From Bowmanella dokdonensis (GTDB taxonomy: Bacteria > Pseudomonadota > Gammaproteobacteria > Enterobacterales > Alteromonadaceae): a stretch of DNA of 38,264 nucleotides. Of the stretch, positions 25,925-34,680 are shown one piece after another. The DNA lies in contig NZ_JAFKCV010000022.1 in NCBI RefSeq assembly GCF_017254865.1, forward strand, positions 1 to 38,264, read 5' to 3'. A program made the position numbers and the translations under genes. Position 1 is the first letter of the stretch. Every line of letters starts with the position of its first letter. The notes below the pieces were generated by a model, which was not told where the DNA came from, searched no databases, and saw only the letters and a list, made by a program, of their open reading frames with translations.

Positions 25925-26748
25925 GATTCTTTGGCCGCCAGTTGATCGCGGATCCTGCTTTTTTCCACCCGTCTGGCGTAGTACCAGGAAGCGAAAACCA
26001 GCAGGGTAACCAGGGTAATAATAATAGTCGCCAGGGCATTGATTTCGGGGCTTACTCCAAGCCGGACGGAGGAGAACACCACCATGGGCAGGGTAGTGGA
26101 GCCCGGGCCAGAGACGAAACTGGCTATGACCAGGTCGTCCAGGCTCAGGGTAAAGGCCAGAAGCCAGCCAGACACCAGAGCCGGGGTGATGATGGGCAGG
26201 GTAATATTGAAAAACACCTTGACCGGCGTCGCACCCAGATCCTGGGCGGCCTCTTCCACCGACATATCCATCTCGGTCAGACGGGAGCCCACCACCACAG
26301 CCACATAGGCGGTACAAAAGGTCGTATGGGCAATCCAGATGGTGGTCATGCCCCGACTGGCCGGCCAGCCCACTAGCTGAGCCATGGCGACAAACAGTAA
26401 TAACAACGACAGACCGGTGATGACTTCGGGCATCACCAATGGCGCCGTGATCATGCCGCGTAGCAGGGTACTGCCTTTGAATCGCTTGAACCTGGCCAGT
26501 ACGAATGCGGCCAGAGTACCCAGCACGACGGAGGCGGTGGCGGCCAGGAAAGCAATTTTCAGGCTATTGCCCACCGCATCAAGCAGCTTGTCATTCCGCA
26601 TCAGCTCGCCGTACCACTTGGTGGAAAATCCGGCCCAAACGGTCACCAGACGGGACTCATTGAATGAATAGATAATCAGAATCAGCATGGGCGCGTAGAG
26701 AAAAGCCAGGCCCAGCCAGAGCATCATCTTACTGAAGGAGAATCGCAT
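25921..26748 (-). CDS. potI: Putrescine ABC transporter permease (PotI/SpuH type)
   Basis: Inner membrane permease of 275 residues with six hydrophobic segments. The ABC permease EAA loop reads EEAAQDLGATPVKVFFNITLP near residues 170-190. N-terminus FAFLYAPMLILIIYSFNESR-like sequence is typical of PotC/PotI permeases. It pairs with PotH to form the channel. It overlaps potH by one base (TGATG) and puuR by four bases. Confidence 0.92.
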   Translation of the reverse strand: MRFSFSKMMLWLGLAFLYAPMLILIIYSFNESRLVTVWAGFSTKWYGELMRNDKLLDAVGNSLKIAFLAATASVVLGTLAAFVLARFKRFKGSTLLRGMITAPLVMPEVITGLSLLLLFVAMAQLVGWPASRGMTTIWIAHTTFCTAYVAVVVGSRLTEMDMSVEEAAQDLGATPVKVFFNITLPIITPALVSGWLLAFTLSLDDLVIASFVSGPGSTTLPMVVFSSVRLGVSPEINALATIIITLVTLLVFASWYYARRVEKSRIRDQLAAKES

Positions 26749-27671
26749 CAGGCCTGCTCCATCTGTTTGTTCTGGATACGGTCAAACCACATGATGGGAA
26801 TAATCAGCAGCGCCAGCATGATAATGGCCACCGCAGAGGCCACCGGCCAGTCGCGGTTGTTGAAAAACTCTTCCCACAGAACCTTGCCGATCATCAGGGT
26901 TTCCGGACCACCAAGCAGTTCTGGAATAACGAACTCGCCCACCGCAGGGATAAATACCAGCATGCAGCCGGCGATAATGCCTGCCTTGGTCAGGGGTACG
27001 ATGATGCGGAATAAGGTGGTGACGGGGGAGGCCCCCAGATCGGATGAGGCCTCCACCAGGCTGTGGTCCAGTTTCATCATATTGGCGTACAGGGGCAATA
27101 TCATAAAAGGCAGATAGGCATAGACAATGCCCACATAGACGGCGAAATCCGTGTGCAGCATGATAATGGGCTCATCAATCAGACCCATACTCAACAACAG
27201 GTTATTGATGTAGCCGTTGGGCTTGAGAATACCAATCCAGGCATAGATACGGATCAGGAATGAGGTCCAGGACGGCAGAATGACCAGCAACAGCAATACA
27301 TTGCGGGTGGAAGCCGGAGCCCGGCTGATAGCCAGGGCCATGGGATAGCCGATCAGCAGGCACAACAGGGTCGATACCAGGGCGATACGAATGGAGCTCA
27401 GGTAAGCGGTCAGATACAGATCATCGCTGAACAGGTAGGCATAATTGCCCAGATTCAGGTCGATCATCAGATGACCGTCCTCAAAGGTCGCCAGGTCCGT
27501 ATAAGGCGGAATAGCGATTTCGGTCTCGGCGAAACTGATCTTCAGCACAATGGCGAACGGCACCAAAAAGAACAGCAGCAACCACAAATAAGGGATAGCA
27601 ATGACCCCGTTGCGCTGTTTAAGCCAGCCCGTCTCGACAAAGCGTTTCTTTATTGCTCTGAAAAGGGCCAT
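26748..27671 (-). CDS. potH: Putrescine ABC transporter permease (PotH/SpuG type)
   Basis: Inner membrane permease of 307 residues, the longer partner of the pair, with six membrane segments and an EAA loop at VEASSDLGASPVTTLFRIIVP near residues 205-225. The first helix is preceded by a long N-terminal region (PYLWLLLFFLVPFAIVLKIS) as in PotB/PotH. It starts 2 bases after the potG stop and overlaps potI, so the transporter genes are tightly coupled. Confidence 0.92.
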   Translation of the reverse strand: MALFRAIKKRFVETGWLKQRNGVIAIPYLWLLLFFLVPFAIVLKISFAETEIAIPPYTDLATFEDGHLMIDLNLGNYAYLFSDDLYLTAYLSSIRIALVSTLLCLLIGYPMALAISRAPASTRNVLLLLVILPSWTSFLIRIYAWIGILKPNGYINNLLLSMGLIDEPIIMLHTDFAVYVGIVYAYLPFMILPLYANMMKLDHSLVEASSDLGASPVTTLFRIIVPLTKAGIIAGCMLVFIPAVGEFVIPELLGGPETLMIGKVLWEEFFNNRDWPVASAVAIIMLALLIIPIMWFDRIQNKQMEQA

Positions 27672-27673
27672 GC

Positions 27674-28792
27674 TTATTCCTCCAGGACCACACAGGAGTC
27701 CGGTGACCAGGACACAAAAATCTCCTGTTCCAGCTCAAACGGCCGCTCACGGCGTTTGTCGTTGGTCTGCGTCACCTGGATAAACTGGCCATCCGGCAGC
27801 AGGATGTGGTAGATGCTGTGTTGTCCCAGATACGCCAGATCGTCGATGATGCCTTTGCCCCAGTTGTACTGTTCGTCCGGCTGCTGGTCACTGAGACGGA
27901 CTTTCTCCGGGCGTACGGCCACGCTCACGGGACGTTCGCCGCCCGGTCCGCTGATGCCATGATCTATATAGATGGGGGCGACCAGATTAGGCACATTGAT
28001 GACCACATAGGAAGGCTCTTCTTCGGCGATATGACCGCCAAACAGGTTCACTTCACCGATAAAGTCGGCCACATAGCGACAGTTGGGATATTCATAGATA
28101 TCATGGGGTGAACCGATTTGCAGGATCTCTCCGGCGTGCATGACCGCGATGCGATCGGCCATGGTCATGGCCTCTTCCTGGTCGTGGGTGACCATTACGC
28201 AGGTGACGCCCACCTGCTTGATAATATCCACCAGTTCCAGTTGCATCTCACCGCGCAGTTTCTTGTCCAGGGCGCCCATGGGCTCGTCTAACAGGAGTAG
28301 TTTGGGCTTTTTCGCCAAGCTGCGGGCCAGCGCCACCCGCTGGCGCTGGCCGCCAGACAGTTGAGAGGGCTTGCGCAGCCGGAAGCTTTCCATATGCACC
28401 AGCTTGAGCATGTCGTCCACACGCTTGGCGATGTCCTCTTTTTTCAGTTTGTCCTGCTTCAGGCCATAGGCGATATTCTGCTCCACAGTCATATGGGGGA
28501 ACAGGGCGTAGGACTGAAACATCATATTAAATGGCCGCCGGTAGGGCGGGATGGCGGCAATGTCCTCGCCGTTGAGCAATATCTTGCCTTCGGTAAGGGT
28601 TTCGAAACCTGACAGCATACGCAGCAGGGTGGACTTGCCGCAGCCGGAGCCACCCAGCAGGGCAAAGATCTCACCCTCGTAGAATTGCAGGTTAACGCTG
28701 CGGACCGCCTGGTGGCCGTCAAAACTTTTGCTCAGATTCTTAAGTTCCAGCAATACCGGGCTGGGACCTTGGGATAAATGTTTTAAGGTCAT
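27674..28792 (-). CDS. potG: Putrescine ABC transporter ATPase
   Basis: Cytoplasmic ATPase of 372 residues that powers putrescine import. Walker A GGSGCGKST (47-55), signature LSGGQRQR near 144, Walker B LLLLDEP near 166 with GALD, and the switch His in VTHDQEEA. The C-terminal 120 residues form the TOBE-type regulatory domain (VAVRPEKVRL). ATP-binding and substrate pattern match the PotA/PotG group. It is separated from potF by a strong hairpin. Confidence 0.93.
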   Translation of the reverse strand: MTLKHLSQGPSPVLLELKNLSKSFDGHQAVRSVNLQFYEGEIFALLGGSGCGKSTLLRMLSGFETLTEGKILLNGEDIAAIPPYRRPFNMMFQSYALFPHMTVEQNIAYGLKQDKLKKEDIAKRVDDMLKLVHMESFRLRKPSQLSGGQRQRVALARSLAKKPKLLLLDEPMGALDKKLRGEMQLELVDIIKQVGVTCVMVTHDQEEAMTMADRIAVMHAGEILQIGSPHDIYEYPNCRYVADFIGEVNLFGGHIAEEEPSYVVINVPNLVAPIYIDHGISGPGGERPVSVAVRPEKVRLSDQQPDEQYNWGKGIIDDLAYLGQHSIYHILLPDGQFIQVTQTNDKRRERPFELEQEIFVSWSPDSCVVLEE

Positions 28793-28811
28793 CAGTGGAT
28801 CCTGTATAAGA

Positions 28812-28830
28812 GGGGTGCCCCAGGCACCCC
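28812..28830 (-). other. Strong hairpin between potF and potG
   Basis: GGGGTGCC and GGCACCCC form an 8-base GC-rich stem with a three-base loop (or 7 with five). The following minus-strand bases are only weakly T-rich, so it is best read as a stem that protects the potF transcript or partly stops transcription, as is common after solute-binding protein genes. Confidence 0.65.
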
Positions 28831-28839
28831 CCGGATTGG

Positions 28840-29937
28840 TTACTTACCGGCTTTGACTTCGGTCCAGACCCGGTTATAGACCCTGGAGACCTTGGCAGGC
28901 ATTACTTCGAAGGTGTACAGCTTGTTCATCACCTCTTCTGGCGGATAGATGGCCGGATTACTGGTGATTTCAGGATCCACCATGCTGGTGGAGGTTTTGT
29001 TAGCATTGGGGTAGGAAACGTAGTCGCTGATACCGGCGATGACTTCGGGCTCCATGATGTAATTGACAAAATCGTAGGCCGCTTCCTTGTTCTTGGCGTC
29101 GGCCGGAATCGCCAGCATATCGAACCACATGGCAGCGCCTTCCTTGGGGATCACATAGTCAATAGTCACGCCATTGTCGGCTTCCTCGGCCCGGTCGGCC
29201 GCCTGGAAGACATCTCCGCTCCAACCCACAGCGACACAGATATCGCCGTTGGCCAGGTCGTTAATATATTGAGAGGAATGGAAATAGCGGATATGCGGGC
29301 GAATAGACGTGAGCAGTTCGCCGGCTTTTTCGATCTCATCGCTCTTCTTGGAATTAGGATCCATGCCCAGGTAGTGCAGGGCAGCGGGGACGATCTCCGA
29401 GGCGGCATCCAATGTCACTACGCCGCATTCGGCCAGCTTGGACACGACTTCGGGTTTGAACACCAGATCCCAACTATTGACCTCGTAGTCCTCGCCCAGG
29501 ATGGCTTTGACCTTTTCCACGTTGTAGCCGATGCCTGTGGTGCCCCACAGGTAAGGCACAGCATGCTTGTTGCCCGGATCGACTGTCTCCAGCACCTTCA
29601 TCAGGGTCGGATCCAGGTGCTTCCAGTTAGGTAGTTTGCTGCGGTCCAGCTCAGCGAAGACCCCGGCCTTGATCTGACGGCCAAGGAACTGAGCTGAAGG
29701 CACCACCACGTCAAAACCTGTGCTGCCGGTCAGCAGCTTGGCTTCCACCACTTCGTTGGAGTCAAACACATCATAGACAACCTTGTTGCCGGATTTTTGT
29801 TCGTAATTGGCAATGGTGTCTTCGGCGATATAATCGCTCCAGTTATATACGTGCACAGTATCGGCAGTGGCTGCAAAAGAAGCACTACCCATCAGTGTGG
29901 AAGCGGCCAGAAGGCGCATTTTGCTTGTGAGTTTCAT
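28840..29937 (-). CDS. potF: Putrescine-binding periplasmic protein
   Basis: Periplasmic solute-binding protein of 365 residues, group of PotD/PotF/SpuD. The signal peptide is cleaved near ATADT (about residue 26). VHVYNWSDYIAEDTI at the start of the mature protein and VGWSGDVFQAA and MWFDMLAIP later are the ligand-pocket segments of polyamine receptors. PotF-type (putrescine) rather than spermidine preference is inferred from operon context. An AAGGAAGG ribosome binding site lies close to the ATG, after an unusual CAA-rich leader. Confidence 0.92.
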   Translation of the reverse strand: MKLTSKMRLLAASTLMGSASFAATADTVHVYNWSDYIAEDTIANYEQKSGNKVVYDVFDSNEVVEAKLLTGSTGFDVVVPSAQFLGRQIKAGVFAELDRSKLPNWKHLDPTLMKVLETVDPGNKHAVPYLWGTTGIGYNVEKVKAILGEDYEVNSWDLVFKPEVVSKLAECGVVTLDAASEIVPAALHYLGMDPNSKKSDEIEKAGELLTSIRPHIRYFHSSQYINDLANGDICVAVGWSGDVFQAADRAEEADNGVTIDYVIPKEGAAMWFDMLAIPADAKNKEAAYDFVNYIMEPEVIAGISDYVSYPNANKTSTSMVDPEITSNPAIYPPEEVMNKLYTFEVMPAKVSRVYNRVWTEVKAGK

Positions 29938-30015
29938 TTTCCTTCCTTAATTGTTGTCGTCAGTCTTGTTGTTATTGTTGAGTTTGTTGTTGAGTTCACT
30001 GTGGTCCTAAAAAAC
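29938..30015 (-). promoter_or_regulatory. CAA-rich leader between spuC and potF
   Basis: Read on the minus strand, the 78-base gap is strikingly rich in C and A (repeated CAACAA and AACTCAACAA), poor in G, and should be unstructured up to the AAGGAAGG ribosome binding site. No promoter boxes were recognised. It probably boosts translation of potF. Confidence 0.45.
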
Positions 30016-31362
30016 TTACCTTAACTGTGCCTGGGCAAGATCCAGCGCCTGCCAGGCTCTTTCAGTTAAATCTTTCACATGAGATCGGTCAAGAATAAAG
30101 GGCGGCGCGATGATCATGGTATCGCCGGTGGCTCGCATCACCAGACCGGACTGTAACGATGAATCGCGGCAGACTGTGCCGGCGCGGCCGTTCCCGGCGA
30201 ACCGCTCTCGACTGGATTTGTCCTTTACCAGTTCCAGAGCACCGACCAAGCCTTTGCACCTGGCTTCACCCACCAGCGGGTGGTCGGCCAGGGCCAGCCA
30301 GTAATCCTCCATGGCCTGGGTTAATTCGGTTCTTACCTTGTCTATATAACCCTCGGACAGTATTTCCAGGGTAGTCAGGGCGGCGGCACAGGCCACGGGG
30401 TGGCCGGAATAGGTAAAACCATGTGCAAGATCATTGCTATGGCTCAGCAGCACGTCACTGACTCTGTCGCTCACCATTACACCGCCAAGGGGCTGAAAGC
30501 CATTGGTTACCCCTTTGGCGAAAATGATGAAATCCGGGCTGATATTGTAAAATTGGCTGGCAAACCAATGTCCGGTGCGCCCAAAGCCAAAAATCACTTC
30601 ATCCACGACCAACAATATGCCATAGCGATCGCAGATACGCTGTATTTCAGGCCAGTAGCTGTCGGGTGGGATAATCACGCCACCGGCCCCCTGAATCGGC
30701 TCGGCGATAAAGGCGGCGACCTTGTCTTCACCCAGTTCCTGAATCTTCTTTTCCAGTTCACGGGCCGTGTACAGACCAAATTCTTCCGGGCTCAGCTCAG
30801 TGTTGGCCCCATACCAGTATGGCTGGGCGATATGATGAATATTGCCAAGGGTTTCAAATTGTTCGTGCATAAAGCCCATGCCACCCAGACTGGCGCCGCC
30901 TATGGTACTGCCATGATAGGCGTTTTGGCGGGCGATGATGGCCTTACGCTGGGGGTGTCCCTTGCCGTCCCAGTAGCGATGAATCAGACGAATCACTGAG
31001 TCATTGGCTTCTGAGCCTGAATTGGTGAAAAACACCCGGTTCAGATGCTCAGGAGCCCGATCACTGATGGCTTTGGCCAGCTCAGCCGCCCTGGGGTGGG
31101 TACACTGAAAAAAGGTATTGTAATAGGGCAGCTCTTCCAACTGGGCGGCAATGGCCTGGTTGATCCTGGGCTGGGTGTAACCCAGGTTGCAGCACCACAG
31201 CCCCGACATGCCGTCCAGCAGCTTGTGGCCGTTAGCCTCAAAAATATAGGCCCCTTCGGCGTGACTGATGACCCGGGTGCCTTTGCGATTGATATCGGCC
31301 TGGTTGGTAAAAGGATGGAGGTGGTGTGCGGCGTCTATTTGCTGCAGTTCGGTGATGTTCAT
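30016..31362 (-). CDS. spuC: Putrescine:pyruvate aminotransferase-like class III transaminase
   Basis: PLP enzyme of 448 residues that should transfer the amino group of putrescine to pyruvate, giving 4-aminobutyraldehyde, which bypasses gamma-glutamylation. Motifs: MSGLWCCNLGY near 52, TNSGSEANDSVIRL near 113, YHGSTIGGASLGG, VDEVIFGFGRTGHW with the PLP Asp, and FAKGVTNGFQPLGG with the PLP Lys. The block ERFAGNGRAGTVCRDSS near residue 385 is usual in the SpuC branch. Its ATG overlaps the puuD stop (ATGA). Gene order with puuD (spuA) and a glutamine-synthetase-like gene resembles the Pseudomonas spu locus. Confidence 0.88.
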   Translation of the reverse strand: MNITELQQIDAAHHLHPFTNQADINRKGTRVISHAEGAYIFEANGHKLLDGMSGLWCCNLGYTQPRINQAIAAQLEELPYYNTFFQCTHPRAAELAKAISDRAPEHLNRVFFTNSGSEANDSVIRLIHRYWDGKGHPQRKAIIARQNAYHGSTIGGASLGGMGFMHEQFETLGNIHHIAQPYWYGANTELSPEEFGLYTARELEKKIQELGEDKVAAFIAEPIQGAGGVIIPPDSYWPEIQRICDRYGILLVVDEVIFGFGRTGHWFASQFYNISPDFIIFAKGVTNGFQPLGGVMVSDRVSDVLLSHSNDLAHGFTYSGHPVACAAALTTLEILSEGYIDKVRTELTQAMEDYWLALADHPLVGEARCKGLVGALELVKDKSSRERFAGNGRAGTVCRDSSLQSGLVMRATGDTMIIAPPFILDRSHVKDLTERAWQALDLAQAQLR

Positions 31363-32156
31363 AGGTTGGCTGACCTCCCATTTTTATGATCTCTGCAGGC
31401 CTGCACAAAGCCCTGTATCAGTCTGGCATTGTCCGGGTAGCTGGCGGGCTGCCATTCCGGATGCCATTGCACTGCCAGCAAAAAGGGATAGTCCGCTCGC
31501 GAAAAGGCCTCAATCAATCCGTCTGGCGCGGTGGCTTCCACCTGCAGCCCCTGTCCTAAGGTTTTGACCCCCTGCATATGAATGGAATTAACCCGGATGC
31601 TGTCCCGCGCGGAAAACCACCGGGTCAGCCAACCTTGACCCGCTATCTGCACTTCATGGGCATAGCCGTACTGTACGTCCACCGGTTGGCTTTTATCTTC
31701 CCGGTGGTCCATCAGGCCATCCACAGTATGGATCCTGTGATGCAGGGTGCCGCCAAAGTAAACATTGAGTTCCTGAAAACCCCGGCAGATGCCCAGAATG
31801 GGGAGTTGCTTCAACATGGCCTGTTCCAGCAATGCCCAGTTGCTGGCGTCCCGGTGGGGATCACGACTGGCATCGTCCCCTTCCTGCTCGGATTCCTGAT
31901 AGTAACTGGGATGCAGATTGGAATAGGAGCCGGTCAACATAATACCGTCGAGCCCTTCCAGTAACTTGTTCCGGGCCGCTGCCGGCAGTTCATGAAACAG
32001 AGCAGGGAGAATCACAGGCGCCACATCCTGCTGCTGGTAGGTCAGGGCGCGGATATATTTGTCCCCGGCCTGATGGTAGGCGTGCACGCCCTGCTGGATC
32101 ACATCGGCACAGATGCCAATCATCAGGGGAGGCGTTGTGTGATTCAATTGACTCAT
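31359..32156 (-). CDS. puuD: Gamma-glutamyl-GABA hydrolase (class I glutamine amidotransferase-like)
   Basis: Releases GABA and glutamate from gamma-glutamyl-GABA, the last Puu step. A 265-residue protein of the peptidase C26 type with nucleophile Cys124 (LGICRGFQELNV) and the His232/Glu234 pair (VQWHPEW). A TTG four codons upstream (32168) is in frame; ATG 32156 is preferred, although neither has a strong ribosome binding site. First gene of the long minus-strand operon and divergent from puuA. Coupled to spuC by a 4-base overlap. Confidence 0.9.
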   Translation of the reverse strand: MSQLNHTTPPLMIGICADVIQQGVHAYHQAGDKYIRALTYQQQDVAPVILPALFHELPAAARNKLLEGLDGIMLTGSYSNLHPSYYQESEQEGDDASRDPHRDASNWALLEQAMLKQLPILGICRGFQELNVYFGGTLHHRIHTVDGLMDHREDKSQPVDVQYGYAHEVQIAGQGWLTRWFSARDSIRVNSIHMQGVKTLGQGLQVEATAPDGLIEAFSRADYPFLLAVQWHPEWQPASYPDNARLIQGFVQACRDHKNGRSANL

Positions 32157-32329
32157 ACCAGTGAACAAAATATTGAAATGGTAAATTCAAGCTATTGGAG
32201 TTGTTTGCAAAGTTCAAGGGGCAAACTGCCGCTTTAGTGTGCAAATAGCCAAAGCTTAGTTTAACGAACTTGTAACAAAACGACGTTTGTCGGACTGGAA
32301 TGTCCATCAGGCTTTATGATTAGATGAGC

Positions 32330-32356
32330 TGGACACAATTAAGTGTTCAATATAAT
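32330..32356 (+). promoter_or_regulatory. puuA promoter with overlapping dyad operator
   Basis: TATAAT at 32351-32356 and TGGACA at 32330-32335 (spacing 15) form a candidate promoter. GGACAC (32331-32336) and GTGTTC (32343-32348) are near-perfect inverted arms lying on the -35 and spacer, where a bound repressor such as PuuR would block transcription. Further dyads in the 217-base divergent gap: TTGAA/TTCAA at 32173-32190 and ACAAA/TTTGT at 32275-32290. Confidence 0.5.
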
Positions 32357-32373
32357 AAACGTCGGAGATCATC

Positions 32374-33723
32374 ATGGAGTTAAGCTCCTTTCTTGTCAAT
32401 TACCCGGATGTAGAAGTATTCGATCTGATCCTGTCTGACCTTAACGGCGTGGCCAGGGGCAAGCGGATCAAACGGGATGCCATTGAAGGGGTGCTGGAAA
32501 ATGGCATGAATATTCCCTTTTCAGTCATGGCATTAGATGCCTCTGGTGAGACAGTGGAAGCCTCAGATTTAGGCCTGGAAATTGGCGAGCCTGACAGGAT
32601 CTGCTATGCGGATCTCAATACCCTGGCTTATTGCCCCTGGGGTAGCCAGTCTACTGCCCAGGTCTTGTTCAGCATGTACGACTATGAAGGCGCGCCTGTG
32701 ATGATAGATCCGCGCAACCAGGTCCGCCATGCGGTGGAGTTGTTTAAGGCCAAAGGAATGAATCCGGTGGTCGCCCTGGAGCTGGAATTTTACCTGATTG
32801 ACAAGGAGCGAAACAAAAAAGGCTATATTCAGCCGCCCATCTCCCCCAAGACAGGTAAACGGGAAGAGAGCACCCAGTGCCATTCCATGCTCAACCTGGA
32901 TGATTTTGCCGAGTTTCTGCTCGATGTGGATCAGTGCTGTCAGATCCAGGGGGTGCCAGCCGATACGGCCGTGTCTGAATATGCGCCAGGCCAGTTTGAA
33001 ATTAATCTGCGCCATGGTGATGATCCGTTACTGGCCTGTGATCATGCCATGATGCTTAAGCGTATTATCCACCAGGTGGCGGAAAAACATGATATGCAGG
33101 CCACCTTTATGGCTAAACCTTATGGTAAGCGCGCAGGCAGCGGCCTGCATGTGCATGCCAGCCTGGTGGATGACAAGGGCGACAACCTGTTCGCAGACGG
33201 CGAAGCCGAAGATCACCCGCTGCTGCGCAGTGCCGTGGCAGGGTTGCTGGAGACCATGCAGGAAAGTACGGCGCTGCTGTGTCCCAATATCAATTCCTAT
33301 CGTCGCTTGCAGCCGAATCTGTACGTGCCCATGTATGTGAACTGGGGTATCGATAACCGTACCGTGGCGGTGAGGATCCCGGCCGGTGAGCCTCACAGCC
33401 GGCGGGTTGAACACAGAGTGGCCGGTGCCGATGCCAACCCTTACATAGCGCTGGCGACCGTCCTTTATGCCATGTATCATGGTGTCTCCAACCAGCTCAC
33501 TCCCCCTGCACCGCAGGAAGGCAACACCTTCGAATTCGATAATCCGTCTTTACCCAGCCGTTTACCCGATGCGCTGGAGCTTCTGAATGGCTCCAAGGTT
33601 TTCAACCAGTATTTTGGTGAGGAATTCATCAGGGTCTATAGTGCCTGTAAAGAGCAGGAACTGTTGAAATTTGAACAGACAGTGACGCTCAAGGAATATG
33701 ACTTTTATCTCAACACGCTTTAA
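32374..33723 (+). CDS. puuA: Gamma-glutamylputrescine synthetase (glutamine synthetase family, first copy)
   Basis: ATP-dependent ligase that joins glutamate to putrescine, the first committed Puu step. The 449-residue protein has the glutamine synthetase fold: the early motif SDLNGVARGK, metal ligands in LELEFYL (about 135-141), SEYAPGQFEINL (Glu202, Glu209) and GSGLHVHASL (His259), then PNINSYRR and NRTVAVRIP. It is shorter than GlnA and lacks the adenylylation-loop motif. Ribosome binding site GGAG six bases before the ATG. speB follows after 12 bases. Confidence 0.88.
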   Translation: MELSSFLVNYPDVEVFDLILSDLNGVARGKRIKRDAIEGVLENGMNIPFSVMALDASGETVEASDLGLEIGEPDRICYADLNTLAYCPWGSQSTAQVLFSMYDYEGAPVMIDPRNQVRHAVELFKAKGMNPVVALELEFYLIDKERNKKGYIQPPISPKTGKREESTQCHSMLNLDDFAEFLLDVDQCCQIQGVPADTAVSEYAPGQFEINLRHGDDPLLACDHAMMLKRIIHQVAEKHDMQATFMAKPYGKRAGSGLHVHASLVDDKGDNLFADGEAEDHPLLRSAVAGLLETMQESTALLCPNINSYRRLQPNLYVPMYVNWGIDNRTVAVRIPAGEPHSRRVEHRVAGADANPYIALATVLYAMYHGVSNQLTPPAPQEGNTFEFDNPSLPSRLPDALELLNGSKVFNQYFGEEFIRVYSACKEQELLKFEQTVTLKEYDFYLNTL

Positions 33724-33735
33724 GTAACAGAGATT

Positions 33736-34680
33736 ATGACTGACGCAAATTACTCCTTGTATCAAGCCGCCCATACTTTTATCTACGCCAAAGGCCAGAG
33801 GATCGAAAAGGAAACCGATGTGGTCATTGCCGGGGTGCCCTTCGACCTGGCCACATCAGGCCGGCCGGGGGCTCGTTATGCACCGACTGCCATTCGTCAG
33901 GCCTCGGCCAACCTCGGCTGGGAGGAGCGCAGATACCCCTGGACCTTTGCCCTGCGTCAGAATCTCAATATTGTCGATGTGGGTGACCTGAACTTCTCCC
34001 ACGGCGATGCCAAAGGCGCCATGGCAGCAGTCAGGGAGCACACTGCACGGGTAATGCAGGCCGGTAAAATCCCTTTCACCTTTGGCGGCGACCATCTGGT
34101 CAGTTTACCCGTCTTACAGGAAATAGGGGCCCATAGGGGGCCGGTGGCACTTTTGCATTTTGATGCCCATACGGACGATTATGCCGGAGGCAGTGAGTTT
34201 GACCACGGCAGCGTCTTCTATCATGCCCATGAGCAGGGCCTGCTGATTGAAGACAAGGTCATGCAGGTTGGCATCCGCACCGATCACAACCGTAAGTCAC
34301 CCTTTGAGATCCTGCCTGCGGATAAGTTGTGGCGGATGAATCCGCTTGAGGTGGCCGAGCGGATCAAACAGAAAATGGGCAATGCGCCTGTTTATCTGAC
34401 CTTCGATATTGACTGTTTCGATCCCTCCTACGCGCCGGGTACGGGGACGCCGGTCAGCGGCGGGCTGACTTCAGCCTTTATTTTTGAGCTGATCCGCAAC
34501 CTTAAAGGCATCAACTGGGTGGGCATGGATCTGACCGAGGTCAGCCCGCCCTATGACCAAAGCGACATCACCAGCCTGCTGGCCGCCACGCTGGCTACGG
34601 ATATGCTGTATCTGCTGGCCAGTGAGAAGCGAGTCCGTCTCAAGCGTGTGAGTCAAGCAGGGTCTGCAATAACAGCCTGA
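33736..34680 (+). CDS. speB: Agmatinase (arginase/ureohydrolase family)
   Basis: Splits agmatine into putrescine and urea. The 314-residue protein has all manganese ligands of the ureohydrolase family: GGDH (His120), DAHTD (Asp143, His145, Asp147) and DIDCFDP (Asp224, Asp226). GRPGARYAPTAIR near residue 42 and SGGLTSAF near 236 are typical of agmatinases; guanidinobutyrase is a possible alternative. Cotranscribed with puuA. With aguAB in the same window it gives a second agmatine to putrescine route. Its last 41 bases overlap the convergent TetR gene. Confidence 0.88.
   Translation: MTDANYSLYQAAHTFIYAKGQRIEKETDVVIAGVPFDLATSGRPGARYAPTAIRQASANLGWEERRYPWTFALRQNLNIVDVGDLNFSHGDAKGAMAAVREHTARVMQAGKIPFTFGGDHLVSLPVLQEIGAHRGPVALLHFDAHTDDYAGGSEFDHGSVFYHAHEQGLLIEDKVMQVGIRTDHNRKSPFEILPADKLWRMNPLEVAERIKQKMGNAPVYLTFDIDCFDPSYAPGTGTPVSGGLTSAFIFELIRNLKGINWVGMDLTEVSPPYDQSDITSLLAATLATDMLYLLASEKRVRLKRVSQAGSAITA

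Noticed and set aside
25925-26317. N-terminal extension of puuR
   Set aside because: Lies entirely over potI in another frame; the coupled ATG at 25924 gives the normal PuuR length.
32161-32180. E. coli-type PuuR box near the puuD start
   Set aside because: Only a partial AAAATAT match was found; not enough to call.
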